Shown here: piece after piece, positions 16,375 through 25,057 of the stretch
Layout: every line of letters starts with the position of its first letter
Numbering within the stretch: the stretch's first letter is position 1
Assembly (NCBI GenBank): GCA_041552055.1
Contig: JBFELO010000030.1
Coordinates: forward strand, 1-38,444
DNA: 38,444 bases
Reading direction: 5' to 3'
DNA from: JBFELO01 sp041552055
GTDB lineage: Bacteria; Acidobacteriota; Thermoanaerobaculia; Thermoanaerobaculales; Sulfomarinibacteraceae
Notes under the pieces: generated by a model
The model's database searches: none
What the model was told of the DNA's origin: nothing
The model's input: the letters and a program-made list of their open reading frames with translations, nothing else
Translations under genes and position numbers: made by a program

Positions 16375-17721
16375 TCACACCGGTCGCCGTGGTCGAGGTT
16401 CGAATTCAACGGTCTCCCGGAGTGGGAACCCGCTGTCGGGTGGAAAGACATTGGGGTCGAGCGCTATCGACACCCCGCGGCCGTCGACCTCGAATCGCCA
16501 TGCCAAACCGTCGATCCGCGAGGCGCGCGCCGTGTCCTGGTGGTTGCCGAGGTCGGCGAGCGCCTCGGATCGGTCGAGGGCTCGGACCGCGAGCACGTGT
16601 GCGGTAAGCTCCGCTGCGAGTGTGGCATGGACGCTGCGGCACCACCAATCCCAGCTGGTCGGGAGTGTCGAGCGGGCCAACGTGTTCCAGCGGGGCACGG
16701 ACTCGATGATCTGGGCGGCGAACCGATCCTGGTCGAAGATCGCGAAGCTGCTCCCCTCGAGACCCGAGATCGCCACCAGCGCGGCACGGTGATGGTGCAC
16801 CATCGCGAGCCGGACGAACGGCTGAGCGATCGGCCCGAGGACCGGACGTCGTCGTTCGAATTCGGTCTCGATTCGGCGTCGACTCTGCCGCACGCCGTAG
16901 GCGTACGACGCGAGAGCGTCGCGGCACGGATCGAGGGCGATCAGACGATTCGGCCACTCGCCGACCGGTAGGCGGTACCGGCGGAGCGCGGCCATCTGGA
17001 GCTCGAGGACAGCGACGGCCGTTTGTCTTGCCGTCAGCTGTGGGCCCGAGAGCAACGCTTGGTTGAGGCGCCACGACGCCTCGATTGACTGCGCCGCGGC
17101 CTGAACGTCACCTTCAGCCGCCGATATCGCCGCCTCCGCGACGAGGACGCGTTGCCACCAGAGTTGGCCCGCGAGGTCCGTCGACGGGACTTCCCTGTCG
17201 CGAGCCGGGTCGTTGTCCCACTGCGGCGGGTCTTCCCCGACGAGGATGGCGATCGCCTCGACGATCCGGGGTTTGTTGTAGCGCCGCCAGACCTGGTAGT
17301 GGGGAAACGAGGCCAGGTCCAACGCCGCCGGCTCGAGTCGGCAGATGCCGAGCAGATCGTCCGAGACCGCGGCAAACACATCGCGGGCCTGTGGGGTGGG
17401 CTGGGGCCGATCGAGCGTGTCGGACGGTGCGAGCCGCACCCCCGCCTCGGCCGCAGTGGTTACAAGCCGCTCGGCTGTGGAGTTGAAAGATGTCGTCGGC
17501 GCCTGATCCTCCAAGGTGACGAGCTGCGAAACGGCATCGTCGAAGCGGGCATCGAGGTCACGGTCGGCCAGGGGCAGCGCGATCCGCGCGGCGAGCGAGG
17601 CGAGCAGCACGACGACCAGCCCTCCCGCGGCGACGGCCGCCACAACGGCGAGACAGAGGAGCACCAGCTGAGTCAGACCGTACCAAAGAGACCAGGTTGC
17701 CACACGGACGGAGAAGCGCAT
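16375..17721 (-). CDS. Membrane-anchored protein of unknown function
   Basis: This 448-residue protein has one long N-terminal hydrophobic region (about residues 13-50, TQLVLLCLAVVAAVAAGGL then VVLLASLAARIALPLA). A large soluble, Trp/Arg-rich, mostly helical-looking domain follows. I see no catalytic motif. The segment WQRVLVAEAAISAAEGDVQA and similar Ala-rich helices suggest TPR-like or all-alpha structure, but the repeat pattern is not clear. It is co-directional with the PH/zinc-ribbon gene (gap 3 bp), and a TATCCT -10 box sits 8 bp upstream of its ATG. It may be a lineage-specific envelope protein. No function is assigned. Confidence 0.5.
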   Translation of the reverse strand: MRFSVRVATWSLWYGLTQLVLLCLAVVAAVAAGGLVVVLLASLAARIALPLADRDLDARFDDAVSQLVTLEDQAPTTSFNSTAERLVTTAAEAGVRLAPSDTLDRPQPTPQARDVFAAVSDDLLGICRLEPAALDLASFPHYQVWRRYNKPRIVEAIAILVGEDPPQWDNDPARDREVPSTDLAGQLWWQRVLVAEAAISAAEGDVQAAAQSIEASWRLNQALLSGPQLTARQTAVAVLELQMAALRRYRLPVGEWPNRLIALDPCRDALASYAYGVRQSRRRIETEFERRRPVLGPIAQPFVRLAMVHHHRAALVAISGLEGSSFAIFDQDRFAAQIIESVPRWNTLARSTLPTSWDWWCRSVHATLAAELTAHVLAVRALDRSEALADLGNHQDTARASRIDGLAWRFEVDGRGVSIALDPNVFPPDSGFPLRETVEFEPRPRRPV

Positions 17722-17729
17722 TCGCGATC

Positions 17730-17735
17730 AGGATA
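17730..17735 (-). promoter_or_regulatory. Candidate -10 box (TATCCT) on minus strand
   Basis: Read on the minus strand, TATCCT ends 8 bp before the ATG at 17721. This is close enough that the transcript would be leaderless or nearly so. The -35 is not convincing. It would drive the two-gene unit of unknown membrane proteins. Confidence 0.4.
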
Positions 17736-17793
17736 GCATCGGCCGACTTGGTATGCCTCGTGACACGTGAGGGTCCTGCCCGTGGTTTGAACA

Positions 17794-17903
17794 CGTGAGT
17801 CAGGACACCGCTGATCATCAACTCGCGAACACCGTCTCCGTCTCCGATCCCAACGTGGTTTTGTCGGGCACGGAGACGAATACGGGCACTCCCGTGAGTC
17901 AAG
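17794..17903 (+). repeat. Hexamer-built intergenic repeat element, copy 5
   Basis: It is bounded by a direct repeat CGTGAGTCA (17794-17802 and 17893-17901). Inside, CCGTCTCCGTCTCCG (17832-17846) faces CGGAGACG (17871-17878), an 8-bp perfect inverted match. The tail TACGGGCACTCCCGTGAGTC (17881-17900) matches copies 3 and 4. It lies just 3' of the polyferredoxin gene, which ends at 17923 on the minus strand. Confidence 0.75.
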
Positions 17904-17922
17904 AGCGCAGGCAGCGTAAGGG

Positions 17923-19413
17923 CTAGGTCGACCGCTGTTGCAGCATCCGGTTTCGCGGGTCGCGGGTCTCGCCGACGGCCGACACGCGAATCGCGGCTTG
18001 TTGACCCACCGGACACCGGTTCTCACACAACCCGCACCCCGTACAGAGGTCGGGCCTGACGGACGGCCGCTGCAGCACCACCGGCGTGCCGTCACGACGC
18101 ACGGTCTCCACATTTTCGAGCCAGATGGCCTTCGGCGAGGTCGGGCACATCTCTTCACAGACGATGCACGGGGTCTCCATCGCCCATGGCAGGCAGCGGC
18201 CGCGGTCGACGAAGGCGGTGCCGATCTGAACCTCGGCCGGGCCACCGATCGCCTGCTTCGCCGCGGGGTCCAACGTGACGATCGCATCGGTCGGGCACAC
18301 CTCTCCGCAACGGATGCACGAGGGCTCGCACCATCCGCGGCGGGTGTCGAGCACCGGAGTGAAGAGACCCTCGACGCCCGTCTTCCCCAGATCCGACACG
18401 ATCACCTGGGTGGGGCACGAGGCGACGCAGGCGCCGCAGGTGATGCAGCGCGCCAGGAACGCCTCCTCGTTGAGCGCGCCTGGGGGTCGGACGGCGTCGT
18501 GGGCGCGCCCCGCCATACCGCCTCCCGCGGCGCGAAGTACAGGGGCAAATGCCGCGGCACCCGCGACGCCGAGCAGAAACCTCCGTCGGCCGACGTCCAG
18601 CGCCGGTGTCGGCTGAGGCGGCGGCAGCTCGGGCAGGCCGTAGCGAAGGCTGTCCTCGCCACAGGTGTCGAGGCAGTTGAGGCAGACGTGGCACTCGCTG
18701 ACGCGATGATCCGCCAACGGCTCGTCCGCTCCCTGGCACGGCATGACGCACAGTGTGCAGCCGGTGCAGTCCGGCTCGCCCCTTCGGATCCGGAGCGGTG
18801 CGACGCGGGCAAACAGCCCGAGCAGCGCTCCGAGAGGGCACAGCGCGCGGCAGAAGAACCGCGGCATATACGCACTCAGCAGGAGGATGACCGCCAGCAT
18901 CGAAAACGAGATCCAGCCCCCGGGCATCATTCCTCCGTGCCACAGCGGGCGCAATCCGCCGGCTACGGCGCGGTGGAGGAGGGGGATCGGGTCGAGCCAC
19001 CCCAGGTGATTGACGCCGATGGCGGCCCAGGTCAGGAGCACGGCGAGGACGACGTACTTGATCGCGAACCACCGCCGGTAGCGGTTGATCTTGGGGAGCT
19101 TTCGACGCTCCGGGCCGGCAATCCACGACACGATCTGCTGCAGTGTGCCGAGCGGGCACATCCAGCCGCAGAAGAACCGTCCCAGGATCGCGGTACCGGC
19201 GAGGACCGCCAGTCCGATCCATACCCAGCCCGGGATCGTCCAGTCGGCAAGCGCGGTTCCAACCGCGGTCAGCGGGTCCAGCGCCAGCAGCAGCGACGCT
19301 GCGTCTCCCGGCATCCGGCTGAAGCCGAGGCCCCAGAACAGGGCCATGAATGCCAGGAGGAACAGGGCCTGACTGACCAGACGCAGGTGGCGTGCCTTGA
19401 GGCGCGGAACCAC
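17923..19413 (-). CDS. NapH-NapG-like polyferredoxin fusion with internal Tat-like motif
   Basis: The 496-residue protein joins two modules. Residues 1-265 are a NapH/NosR-type membrane ferredoxin. They have several transmembrane helices, the paired CxxxCP motifs CGWMCP (82-87) and CRALCP (188-193), and two 4Fe-4S sites (C216-C219-C222-C226 and C241-C244-C247-C251). At 276-285 an RRRFLLGVAG stretch plus a hydrophobic run resembles a twin-arginine signal. It is followed by a NapG/MauM-like module with four more Cys sets (around 323-333, 362-373, 416-423, 457-467). This looks like napH and napG fused, with the Tat motif kept as an internal translocation segment. The role would be electron transfer from quinol or to periplasmic acceptors. 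GTG 19413 directly abuts the DUF362 gene stop. Confidence 0.8.
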   Translation of the reverse strand: MVPRLKARHLRLVSQALFLLAFMALFWGLGFSRMPGDAASLLLALDPLTAVGTALADWTIPGWVWIGLAVLAGTAILGRFFCGWMCPLGTLQQIVSWIAGPERRKLPKINRYRRWFAIKYVVLAVLLTWAAIGVNHLGWLDPIPLLHRAVAGGLRPLWHGGMMPGGWISFSMLAVILLLSAYMPRFFCRALCPLGALLGLFARVAPLRIRRGEPDCTGCTLCVMPCQGADEPLADHRVSECHVCLNCLDTCGEDSLRYGLPELPPPQPTPALDVGRRRFLLGVAGAAAFAPVLRAAGGGMAGRAHDAVRPPGALNEEAFLARCITCGACVASCPTQVIVSDLGKTGVEGLFTPVLDTRRGWCEPSCIRCGEVCPTDAIVTLDPAAKQAIGGPAEVQIGTAFVDRGRCLPWAMETPCIVCEEMCPTSPKAIWLENVETVRRDGTPVVLQRPSVRPDLCTGCGLCENRCPVGQQAAIRVSAVGETRDPRNRMLQQRST

Positions 19414-20394
19414 TCAGGCCTCCACCAGGACGGAGCGCCAGTCGCTGGTGCCGAGTCCGAGGCGTTCCGCGATCGACACGAACTGCAGCTCGGGCACTCC
19501 GAGGTCGAGGTGGGAACCGCCCCAGGCGTCGGCGGCCACCGGATCGGTGCTCACGGCGACCTGATCGACGGGTCGTACCAGGTCGAGCGAGCCCCCGGTT
19601 GGGCCGCCCGCCGTCAGCACGCGGGTCGCGTCGACAACCGTGAGTGTCGGCCGAAATGCGGCACTCAGTTCGGCACACACCTGATCGATGCGTTGATGGA
19701 GACTGTTGCGGCGGCCGACGATGGCGCCGAACCAGTTCTTCATGCCCAGCGTCACGCGCGACAACGAGTGGTGTTTGACCACCGGGACGTTGATCACCCG
19801 GTCGGCCTCGGCGAGGGGCTCGAGCACCTCCCAGGTCCCGAGGACGACGCCGCCGAGGTCGAGGGTCACCGTGCGGGCGGATTTCTGATGCGTGATCTTT
19901 GCACCCACCGATGCGGCCGCGGCCGCGATGCCGGAACGTTGGAACGACCGTTGGGGGTCGTGGCAGCTGTTTTCGACGATGACTACCGATGCGGCGCCGG
20001 CCTCGAGGGAAAGCCGGGCCAGAGCGGCGATCAACTCTGGATCGGTGTTCGCCGCCTGCTGCGGCGTGCGATCCCACGCGCAGTTGGGTTTGATGGCGAC
20101 TCTGTCGCCGGGGCCGATGAAGCGACCGATGCCGCCCAACGACTCCAGCGCACGGCCGACATTCGCGGTCGGACCGGCGCCTCCGGCGACCGCGATCCGA
20201 CCCGGCTCGTCGGGCTGGACTCGCCAGTCGCGGGGCCCACCGACCACATCGACCGGTCTCGGACGATGCCGCCCGTCCCGGCCGAGCAACAATCCACCGA
20301 AACCAGCTACCGCGGTTCCCGTCAGCAGCGCAGGAAACCACAATCGCAACAGCGCGCGCCGGTCCAGTCGGCTATATTCGGACGGTTGATCCAT
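19414..20394 (-). CDS. DUF362 domain-containing protein
   Basis: The frame is open to 20484, but ATG 20394 has GGGAGGGG directly upstream and gives 326 residues beginning MDQPSEYSRLDRRALLRLWF. A basic, Arg-containing start followed by a hydrophobic stretch (LWFPALLTGTAVAGFGGLLL) is Tat- or Sec-like, so export is probable. DUF362 features are GDRVAIKPNCAWDRTPQQAANTDPEL, VIVENSCHDP, INVPVVKHHSLSRVTLGMKNWFG and the C-terminal TDPVAADAWG. Family members are uncharacterized but commonly accompany 4Fe-4S proteins, exactly as here, where the gene abuts the NapH/NapG-like fusion. It is probably a partner in an exported redox complex. The divergent 261-bp spacer to the SCO gene should hold both promoters. 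Confidence 0.82.
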   Translation of the reverse strand: MDQPSEYSRLDRRALLRLWFPALLTGTAVAGFGGLLLGRDGRHRPRPVDVVGGPRDWRVQPDEPGRIAVAGGAGPTANVGRALESLGGIGRFIGPGDRVAIKPNCAWDRTPQQAANTDPELIAALARLSLEAGAASVVIVENSCHDPQRSFQRSGIAAAAASVGAKITHQKSARTVTLDLGGVVLGTWEVLEPLAEADRVINVPVVKHHSLSRVTLGMKNWFGAIVGRRNSLHQRIDQVCAELSAAFRPTLTVVDATRVLTAGGPTGGSLDLVRPVDQVAVSTDPVAADAWGGSHLDLGVPELQFVSIAERLGLGTSDWRSVLVEA

Positions 20395-20655
20395 CGCCCC
20401 TCCCGCAGCGAGAGCATACGTCGCTCCGGGACGTGGTGTAAAGCGATATGACAGGTGGTCCTTGACTCGAATGTCTTTTCTCATCTTGTTGTCGGGGGAG
20501 AATGAACGCGCTCGGAGCGTAGATCTTCGTCAGCCCGAGGAACGACCGATACCCGGAGGCCGTTGACGTGGTGGGCTGGACGCGGCTTCTGGTGGATCTC
20601 AAAGCAGGAATCACGACCATCGGCGATGGGTTGATTGGACCAGGAGGAGCGAGTC

Positions 20656-21507
20656 GTGCCGACACTGAAGTTGAGAAACACAACCTGGATCGTGGCGAGT
20701 TCTGCGTGTGCACTGCTGTGGGTGTCCGGGGCGGCATCGGCGCAGCTCGCCGACCAGGTCCCCCCGGCGCTCGAGGAGGTCGGAGTCGAGGAGCATCTCG
20801 ACGCCAGACTGCCCCTCGATCTCGAGTTCGTCGACGAACATGGAGTCGGCGTGAAGATCGGCAACTTTTTCGACGGCGATCGACCCGTCATTCTGACCCT
20901 CAATTACTACCGCTGTCCCATGCTGTGTGGACTCCAGTTGAACGGGGTCGTGGAGGGTCTCGCGGATCTCGACTGGTCGATCGGGGATCAGTTCGAGATG
21001 GTCACCGTCTCCATCGATCCGCTCGAGACGCCGGCGCTGGCCCGGGAAAAGAAGCAGAATTACCTCAAGTGGTACGACCGAGAGGGGGCGGCATCGGGCT
21101 GGCACTTCTTGACCGGTCGCCAGGACGACATCGTTCGTCTGGCCGAAACGGTCGGCTTCAGCTACACCTACGACGAAAGCTCCGGTCAGTACGCGCACGC
21201 GGCCGCCATCTTCGTGTGTACCCCCGACGGCAGAGTGGCGCGTTACCTGTACGGCATCGAGTACCCGCCCAAGCGTCTCCGATTGGCGTTGCTGGAGGCC
21301 TCGGAGGGGAAGATCGGCAACGCCATTGACCAGCTGATCCTGTACTGCTATCACTATGACCCCTCGGATCGAAGCTACGCGCCGGCCGCCATGAACATCA
21401 TGCGTCTGGGCGGAGGTGCGACGGCCCTGATCCTCGGGTCGTCGCTCGCTGTGTTCTGGGTACGCGACGCCCGACGCAAGAGACGTGAGAGGAACACGGC
21501 TTCATGA
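20656..21507 (+). CDS. SCO1/SenC family copper chaperone with C-terminal membrane anchor
   Basis: GTG 20656 is chosen because AGGAGGAG (20642-20649) precedes it, giving 283 residues. An N-terminal signal segment (about 11-28, ending ASA) precedes a thioredoxin-fold domain. The copper ligands are C87 and C91 (CPMLC) and H181 (YAHAAAIFV). A C-terminal transmembrane helix (about 245-268) is followed by RRKRRE. SCO proteins deliver copper to, or reduce, the CuA site of cytochrome oxidase subunit II. The gene overlaps coxB by 4 bp, so it opens the oxidase operon. The C-terminal anchor in addition to the signal peptide is a common arrangement in SCO proteins of such operons. Confidence 0.9.
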   Translation: MPTLKLRNTTWIVASSACALLWVSGAASAQLADQVPPALEEVGVEEHLDARLPLDLEFVDEHGVGVKIGNFFDGDRPVILTLNYYRCPMLCGLQLNGVVEGLADLDWSIGDQFEMVTVSIDPLETPALAREKKQNYLKWYDREGAASGWHFLTGRQDDIVRLAETVGFSYTYDESSGQYAHAAAIFVCTPDGRVARYLYGIEYPPKRLRLALLEASEGKIGNAIDQLILYCYHYDPSDRSYAPAAMNIMRLGGGATALILGSSLAVFWVRDARRKRRERNTAS

Positions 21508-22496
21508 TGGATCTGCAGATTGCCTCGAACCTGCTGTCGGCGTTGCCGGAGGGCACGGAGCCGTCGATGTGGATGCCGCCCAGAGTGTCGACGGTCGCCC
21601 ATCACGTCGACTGGCTGTTCAACTTCATCCTCGCGGTGTCGGTGTTCTTCTTCTTGCTGATCGTCGTACTGATGGTCCTGTTCGTCATCAGGTACCGACG
21701 ACGCGAGGGCCATCAGGCCGAGGACTCGCCGAGCCACAATATGGCGCTCGAGCTCACGTGGTCGCTGATTCCATTGGCCCTCGTGGTGGTGATTTTCTTC
21801 TTCGGTTTCAAGGGCTTCCTCGACATGACAACATCTCCGGCCAACGCCTACGAGATCCTGGTGGACGGTCAGAAGTGGAACTGGAGCTTCACCTATCCCA
21901 ACGGCTACGTCGACTCGAACCTGCACGCGCCGGTGCAGCGGCCGGTACGGCTGGTGATGACATCCGCGGACGTGATCCACTCGTTGTACGTGCCCGCGTT
22001 CCGCATCAAATCCGACCTCGTGCCCGGCCGCTACTCCAAGGCGTGGTTCGAGGCCACCGAGCCCGGGCAGTACGAGCTGTTCTGCGCAGAGTACTGCGGC
22101 ACCAGCCATTCGGACATGATCGCCCAGGTCATCGTCCATCCGCCGGGAGAGTTCGAGAAGTGGCTGGAGCAGGCGTCGAACTTCCTCGAGACGATGACCC
22201 CGGTCGAGGCCGGCTTCAAGCTGTATCAGGTCCGCGGTTGTCAGCAGTGCCACTCGGTGGACGGCAGCGCCAAGACCGGGCCGACCCTGCTCGGGATTTT
22301 CGGGCACACACAGGCGCTGGCCGACGGCGGCTCGATCGTTGCCGACGAGAACTACATTCGCGAGTCGATCCTGGAGCCCGCGGCCAGGGTGGTCGCCGGC
22401 TACGAACCGGTCATGCCCACCTACCAGGGACGCATCAAGGACGAGGAGATCACCGCGATCATCGAATACCTCAAGTCCCTGTCCGGGACCGAATAG
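21504..22496 (+). CDS. coxB: Cytochrome c oxidase subunit II with fused cytochrome c domain (caa3 type)
   Basis: The 330-residue protein has two transmembrane helices (about 38-62 and 86-105). A cupredoxin CuA domain follows with ligands H159, C194, E196, C198, H202 and M205 (FCAEYCGTSHSDM). It then has a class I cytochrome c domain with C246-x2-C249-H250 (CQQCH) and the axial Met likely M304 (PVMPTYQ). This fusion defines a caa3 oxidase, which takes electrons from a soluble donor through its own heme c. The ATG overlaps the SCO stop. The gene is followed by coxA after 18 bp with a GAGGGAGA ribosome binding site. Confidence 0.95.
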   Translation: MMDLQIASNLLSALPEGTEPSMWMPPRVSTVAHHVDWLFNFILAVSVFFFLLIVVLMVLFVIRYRRREGHQAEDSPSHNMALELTWSLIPLALVVVIFFFGFKGFLDMTTSPANAYEILVDGQKWNWSFTYPNGYVDSNLHAPVQRPVRLVMTSADVIHSLYVPAFRIKSDLVPGRYSKAWFEATEPGQYELFCAEYCGTSHSDMIAQVIVHPPGEFEKWLEQASNFLETMTPVEAGFKLYQVRGCQQCHSVDGSAKTGPTLLGIFGHTQALADGGSIVADENYIRESILEPAARVVAGYEPVMPTYQGRIKDEEITAIIEYLKSLSGTE

Positions 22497-22514
22497 CCAG
22501 AGGGAGACACCGAG

Positions 22515-24218
22515 ATGGCCGTTGCGACGCCGGCGCTGGCCGGTACCGACACCACCGACAATCAGACGCCGAAGAACTACCTCAACGCCAGCCGGGGCCT
22601 GCTGTCGTGGTTCTTCACCCTCGATCACAAGCGGATCGGTGTGATGTACCTGATCGCGATCCTGAGCTCGTTCTTCCTCGGCGGGGTGTTCGCCCTGCTC
22701 CTGCGGACCGAGTTGTTGACGCCGGCGCAGACCATCATGGATGCCGACACCTACAACAAGATGTTCACCCTCCACGGCGCGGTGATGATCTTCCTGTTCA
22801 TCATCCCCGGCATCCCGGCGACGCTGGGAAACTTCGTCCTCCCGCTCATGCTCGGCGCAAAGGACGTCGCTCTACCCCGCCTCAACCTGGCATCGTTCTG
22901 GCTGTGGATGATCGGCGCGGTGTTCGCGGTCTCGTCGATCGTCGTGGGCGCCGTCGACACCGGCTGGACCTTCTACACGCCGTACTCGACGACGACCGGG
23001 ACGGCGGTCATTTCGATGACCCTCGGGGCGTTCATTCTCGGATTCTCGTCGATCTTCACGGGACTCAACTTCATCGTCACGATTCACAAGATGCGGCCCG
23101 AGGGTATGACGTGGTTTCGGATGCCGCTCTTCCTGTGGGGGATCTACTCGACCGCCATCATCCAGGTGCTGGCCACGCCCGTGCTCGGAATCACGCTCCT
23201 GTTGCTGGTGGCCGAACGCACCCTCGGCGTGGGAATCTTCGACCCGGCGCTGGGCGGGGATCCGGTGCTCTATCAGCACTTCTTCTGGTTCTACTCCCAC
23301 CCCGCCGTGTACATCATGATCCTGCCCGCGATGGCGATCATGAGCGAGTTGATGTCGGTGTTCTCCGGGAAACACATCTTCGGATACCGGTTCATCGCCT
23401 GGTCGAGCGTCGCGATCGCCCTGCTCAGCTTCCTCGTGTGGGGCCACCACATGTTCACCAGCGGCCAGGCCGGGATCACCAACATGATCTTCTCGGCATT
23501 GACCTTCTCGGTGGCGATCCCGTCGGCGGTCAAGGTCTTCAACTGGGTCGCGACCATGTACAAGGGATCGATCCGGCTCGCGACGCCGATGCTCTACGCG
23601 CTCAGCTTCCTGTTCCTGTTTTCCATCGGCGGCCTCACCGGTCTCTTCCTGGGGGCGCTGTCCACCGACGTCCACCTGCACGACACCTACTTCGTCGTCG
23701 CCCACTTCCACTACGTGATGTTCGGCGGCACGGTGATCGCCTTTCTCGGCGGTCTGCACTACTGGTGGCCGAAGATGTTCGGCCGCATGTACAGCGAGCG
23801 GTGGGGGAGCATCGCGGCGCTGCTCGTGTTCGTCGGCTTCAACCTGACGTTCTTCAGCCAGTTCGTCATGGGCAGTCAGGGAATGCCGAGGCGGTACTTC
23901 AACTACGTGGATCGGTTCACCAGTTACCACCAGATTTCCACGATCGGTTCCTACGTGCTTGGGCTCGGCTTCTTCGTGATCGCCGGGTATCTGCTGCACT
24001 CCCTGGTGCGGGGCGACAGGGCACCGGCCAACCCCTGGGGCGGAGCGACGCTCGAGTGGGAAACATCCTCACCGCCTCCACCGCACAACTTCGACTGCGA
24101 GTTCAGAGCCGGCGATCCGTACGACCTGGATGACCTGCGTTATGATCCCGAGATCAAGGGCCACGTTCGTCGCGATCCGGAGTCGATCCGACTCCACCCG
24201 AAAGGGGCGCAACAATGA
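22515..24218 (+). CDS. coxA: Cytochrome c oxidase subunit I (A2-type heme-copper oxidase)
   Basis: The 567-residue protein has the twelve-helix core. Heme and copper ligands visible are H87 (low-spin heme), H262 with Y266 (SHPAVY) for CuB and the cross-linked Tyr, H311-H312 (WGHHM), and H397/H399 (AHFHY) for the two hemes. Instead of the Glu of A1-type enzymes (GHPEVY), residues 260-261 are Tyr-Ser (YSHPAVY). This is the signature of the A2 subfamily, as in Rhodothermus-type caa3. K340 in IPSAVKVF is the K-channel Lys. The enzyme reduces oxygen to water while pumping protons. It overlaps coxC by 4 bp. Confidence 0.96.
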   Translation: MAVATPALAGTDTTDNQTPKNYLNASRGLLSWFFTLDHKRIGVMYLIAILSSFFLGGVFALLLRTELLTPAQTIMDADTYNKMFTLHGAVMIFLFIIPGIPATLGNFVLPLMLGAKDVALPRLNLASFWLWMIGAVFAVSSIVVGAVDTGWTFYTPYSTTTGTAVISMTLGAFILGFSSIFTGLNFIVTIHKMRPEGMTWFRMPLFLWGIYSTAIIQVLATPVLGITLLLLVAERTLGVGIFDPALGGDPVLYQHFFWFYSHPAVYIMILPAMAIMSELMSVFSGKHIFGYRFIAWSSVAIALLSFLVWGHHMFTSGQAGITNMIFSALTFSVAIPSAVKVFNWVATMYKGSIRLATPMLYALSFLFLFSIGGLTGLFLGALSTDVHLHDTYFVVAHFHYVMFGGTVIAFLGGLHYWWPKMFGRMYSERWGSIAALLVFVGFNLTFFSQFVMGSQGMPRRYFNYVDRFTSYHQISTIGSYVLGLGFFVIAGYLLHSLVRGDRAPANPWGGATLEWETSSPPPPHNFDCEFRAGDPYDLDDLRYDPEIKGHVRRDPESIRLHPKGAQQ

Positions 24219-25048
24219 CGGGCCACGCCCACGCCCAGGATCCCAACGTCGCCCACCACTTCGAGAATGCCGACCAGCAGTACCAGTCGGCAAAGCTCGG
24301 GATGTGGGTGTTCCTCGCTACCGAAATCCTGTTCTTCGGCGGCCTGTTTTGCGCCTACGCGGTGTACCGCGCCAATCATCCGGAGATCTTCGTCTTCGGT
24401 CACCACTTCCTGGACAAAAGTCTCGGTGCCCTCAATACCGTCATTCTGATTTGCTCGTCGTTCACCATCGCGTGGGCCGTGCGCGCGGCACAGCTCAAGC
24501 AGATTCGCCTCCTCAAGGTGCTGCTGGCGCTCACCCTGGCGTGCGCCGCCGGGTTCCTGTCCGTCAAGTACGTGGAGTACAGCCACAAGTGGAAGCACGG
24601 TCTGCTGTGGGCGAGCCGGTACAGCCCCGAGGCCCACCACGGGGAGCAACGGGACCACGCCGAAGAGACCGGCGCTGAGTCCGCGGCGAGCGGAGAGACG
24701 ACGGAGTCGTCGCCGGAAGCCGTTCAGGAGGGCCTCGAGCGATCAAAGATCGCCCCGGCGGCATCCGGACCTGCCGGGCTCGCGGTCGCGGACGAGCGAC
24801 CGGGCGAGGAGATCGTCGCCGAGCCCAAGAACGCCCAGGTCTACTTCTCGATCTACTTCCTGCTGACCGGCCTGCACGGTATCCACGTTCTCGGTGGCAT
24901 GGGCGCGATGGCGTGGTTGCTGTCGCTGGCTCGCCGTGGCGCATTCGATACCGGCCACTTCACCAAGGTCGACATGGTGGCCCTGTACTGGCACCTGGTG
25001 GACCTGATCTGGATCTATCTTTTCTTGTTGCTGTATCTGATCGACTAG
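24215..25048 (+). CDS. coxC: Cytochrome c oxidase subunit III with an unusual hydrophilic insert
   Basis: The 277-residue protein shows the subunit III fold. KLGMWVFLATEILFFGGLF lies near the N-terminus, helices follow at about 70-120, and a C-terminal helical pair holds YFLLTGLHGIHVLGGMG and ALYWHLVDLIWIYLFLLLY. Between them (about residues 138-205) lies a charged, Glu/Ser/Ala-rich stretch not found in typical subunit III and probably disordered. ATG 24215 overlaps the coxA stop, and AAAGGGG serves as ribosome binding site. It stabilizes the oxidase core. A second subunit III-like protein is encoded 0.35 kb downstream. Confidence 0.92.
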   Translation: MTGHAHAQDPNVAHHFENADQQYQSAKLGMWVFLATEILFFGGLFCAYAVYRANHPEIFVFGHHFLDKSLGALNTVILICSSFTIAWAVRAAQLKQIRLLKVLLALTLACAAGFLSVKYVEYSHKWKHGLLWASRYSPEAHHGEQRDHAEETGAESAASGETTESSPEAVQEGLERSKIAPAASGPAGLAVADERPGEEIVAEPKNAQVYFSIYFLLTGLHGIHVLGGMGAMAWLLSLARRGAFDTGHFTKVDMVALYWHLVDLIWIYLFLLLYLID

Positions 25049-25057
25049 GAGAGTGAC

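Noticed and set aside
20395..20655. Small gene in the divergent spacer between DUF362 and SCO
   Set aside because: The frames there lack ribosome binding sites and recognizable peptides; the open extension of the DUF362 frame is better read as leader DNA because a strong GGGAGGGG precedes ATG 20394.
17938..24133. Very long open frames in wrong frames (for example 17938-20451 plus strand and 21485-24133 plus strand)
   Set aside because: They are antisense or out-of-frame shadows of the polyferredoxin/DUF362 and oxidase genes; high GC suppresses stop codons. Their translations are Arg/Gly/Pro-rich without domains.
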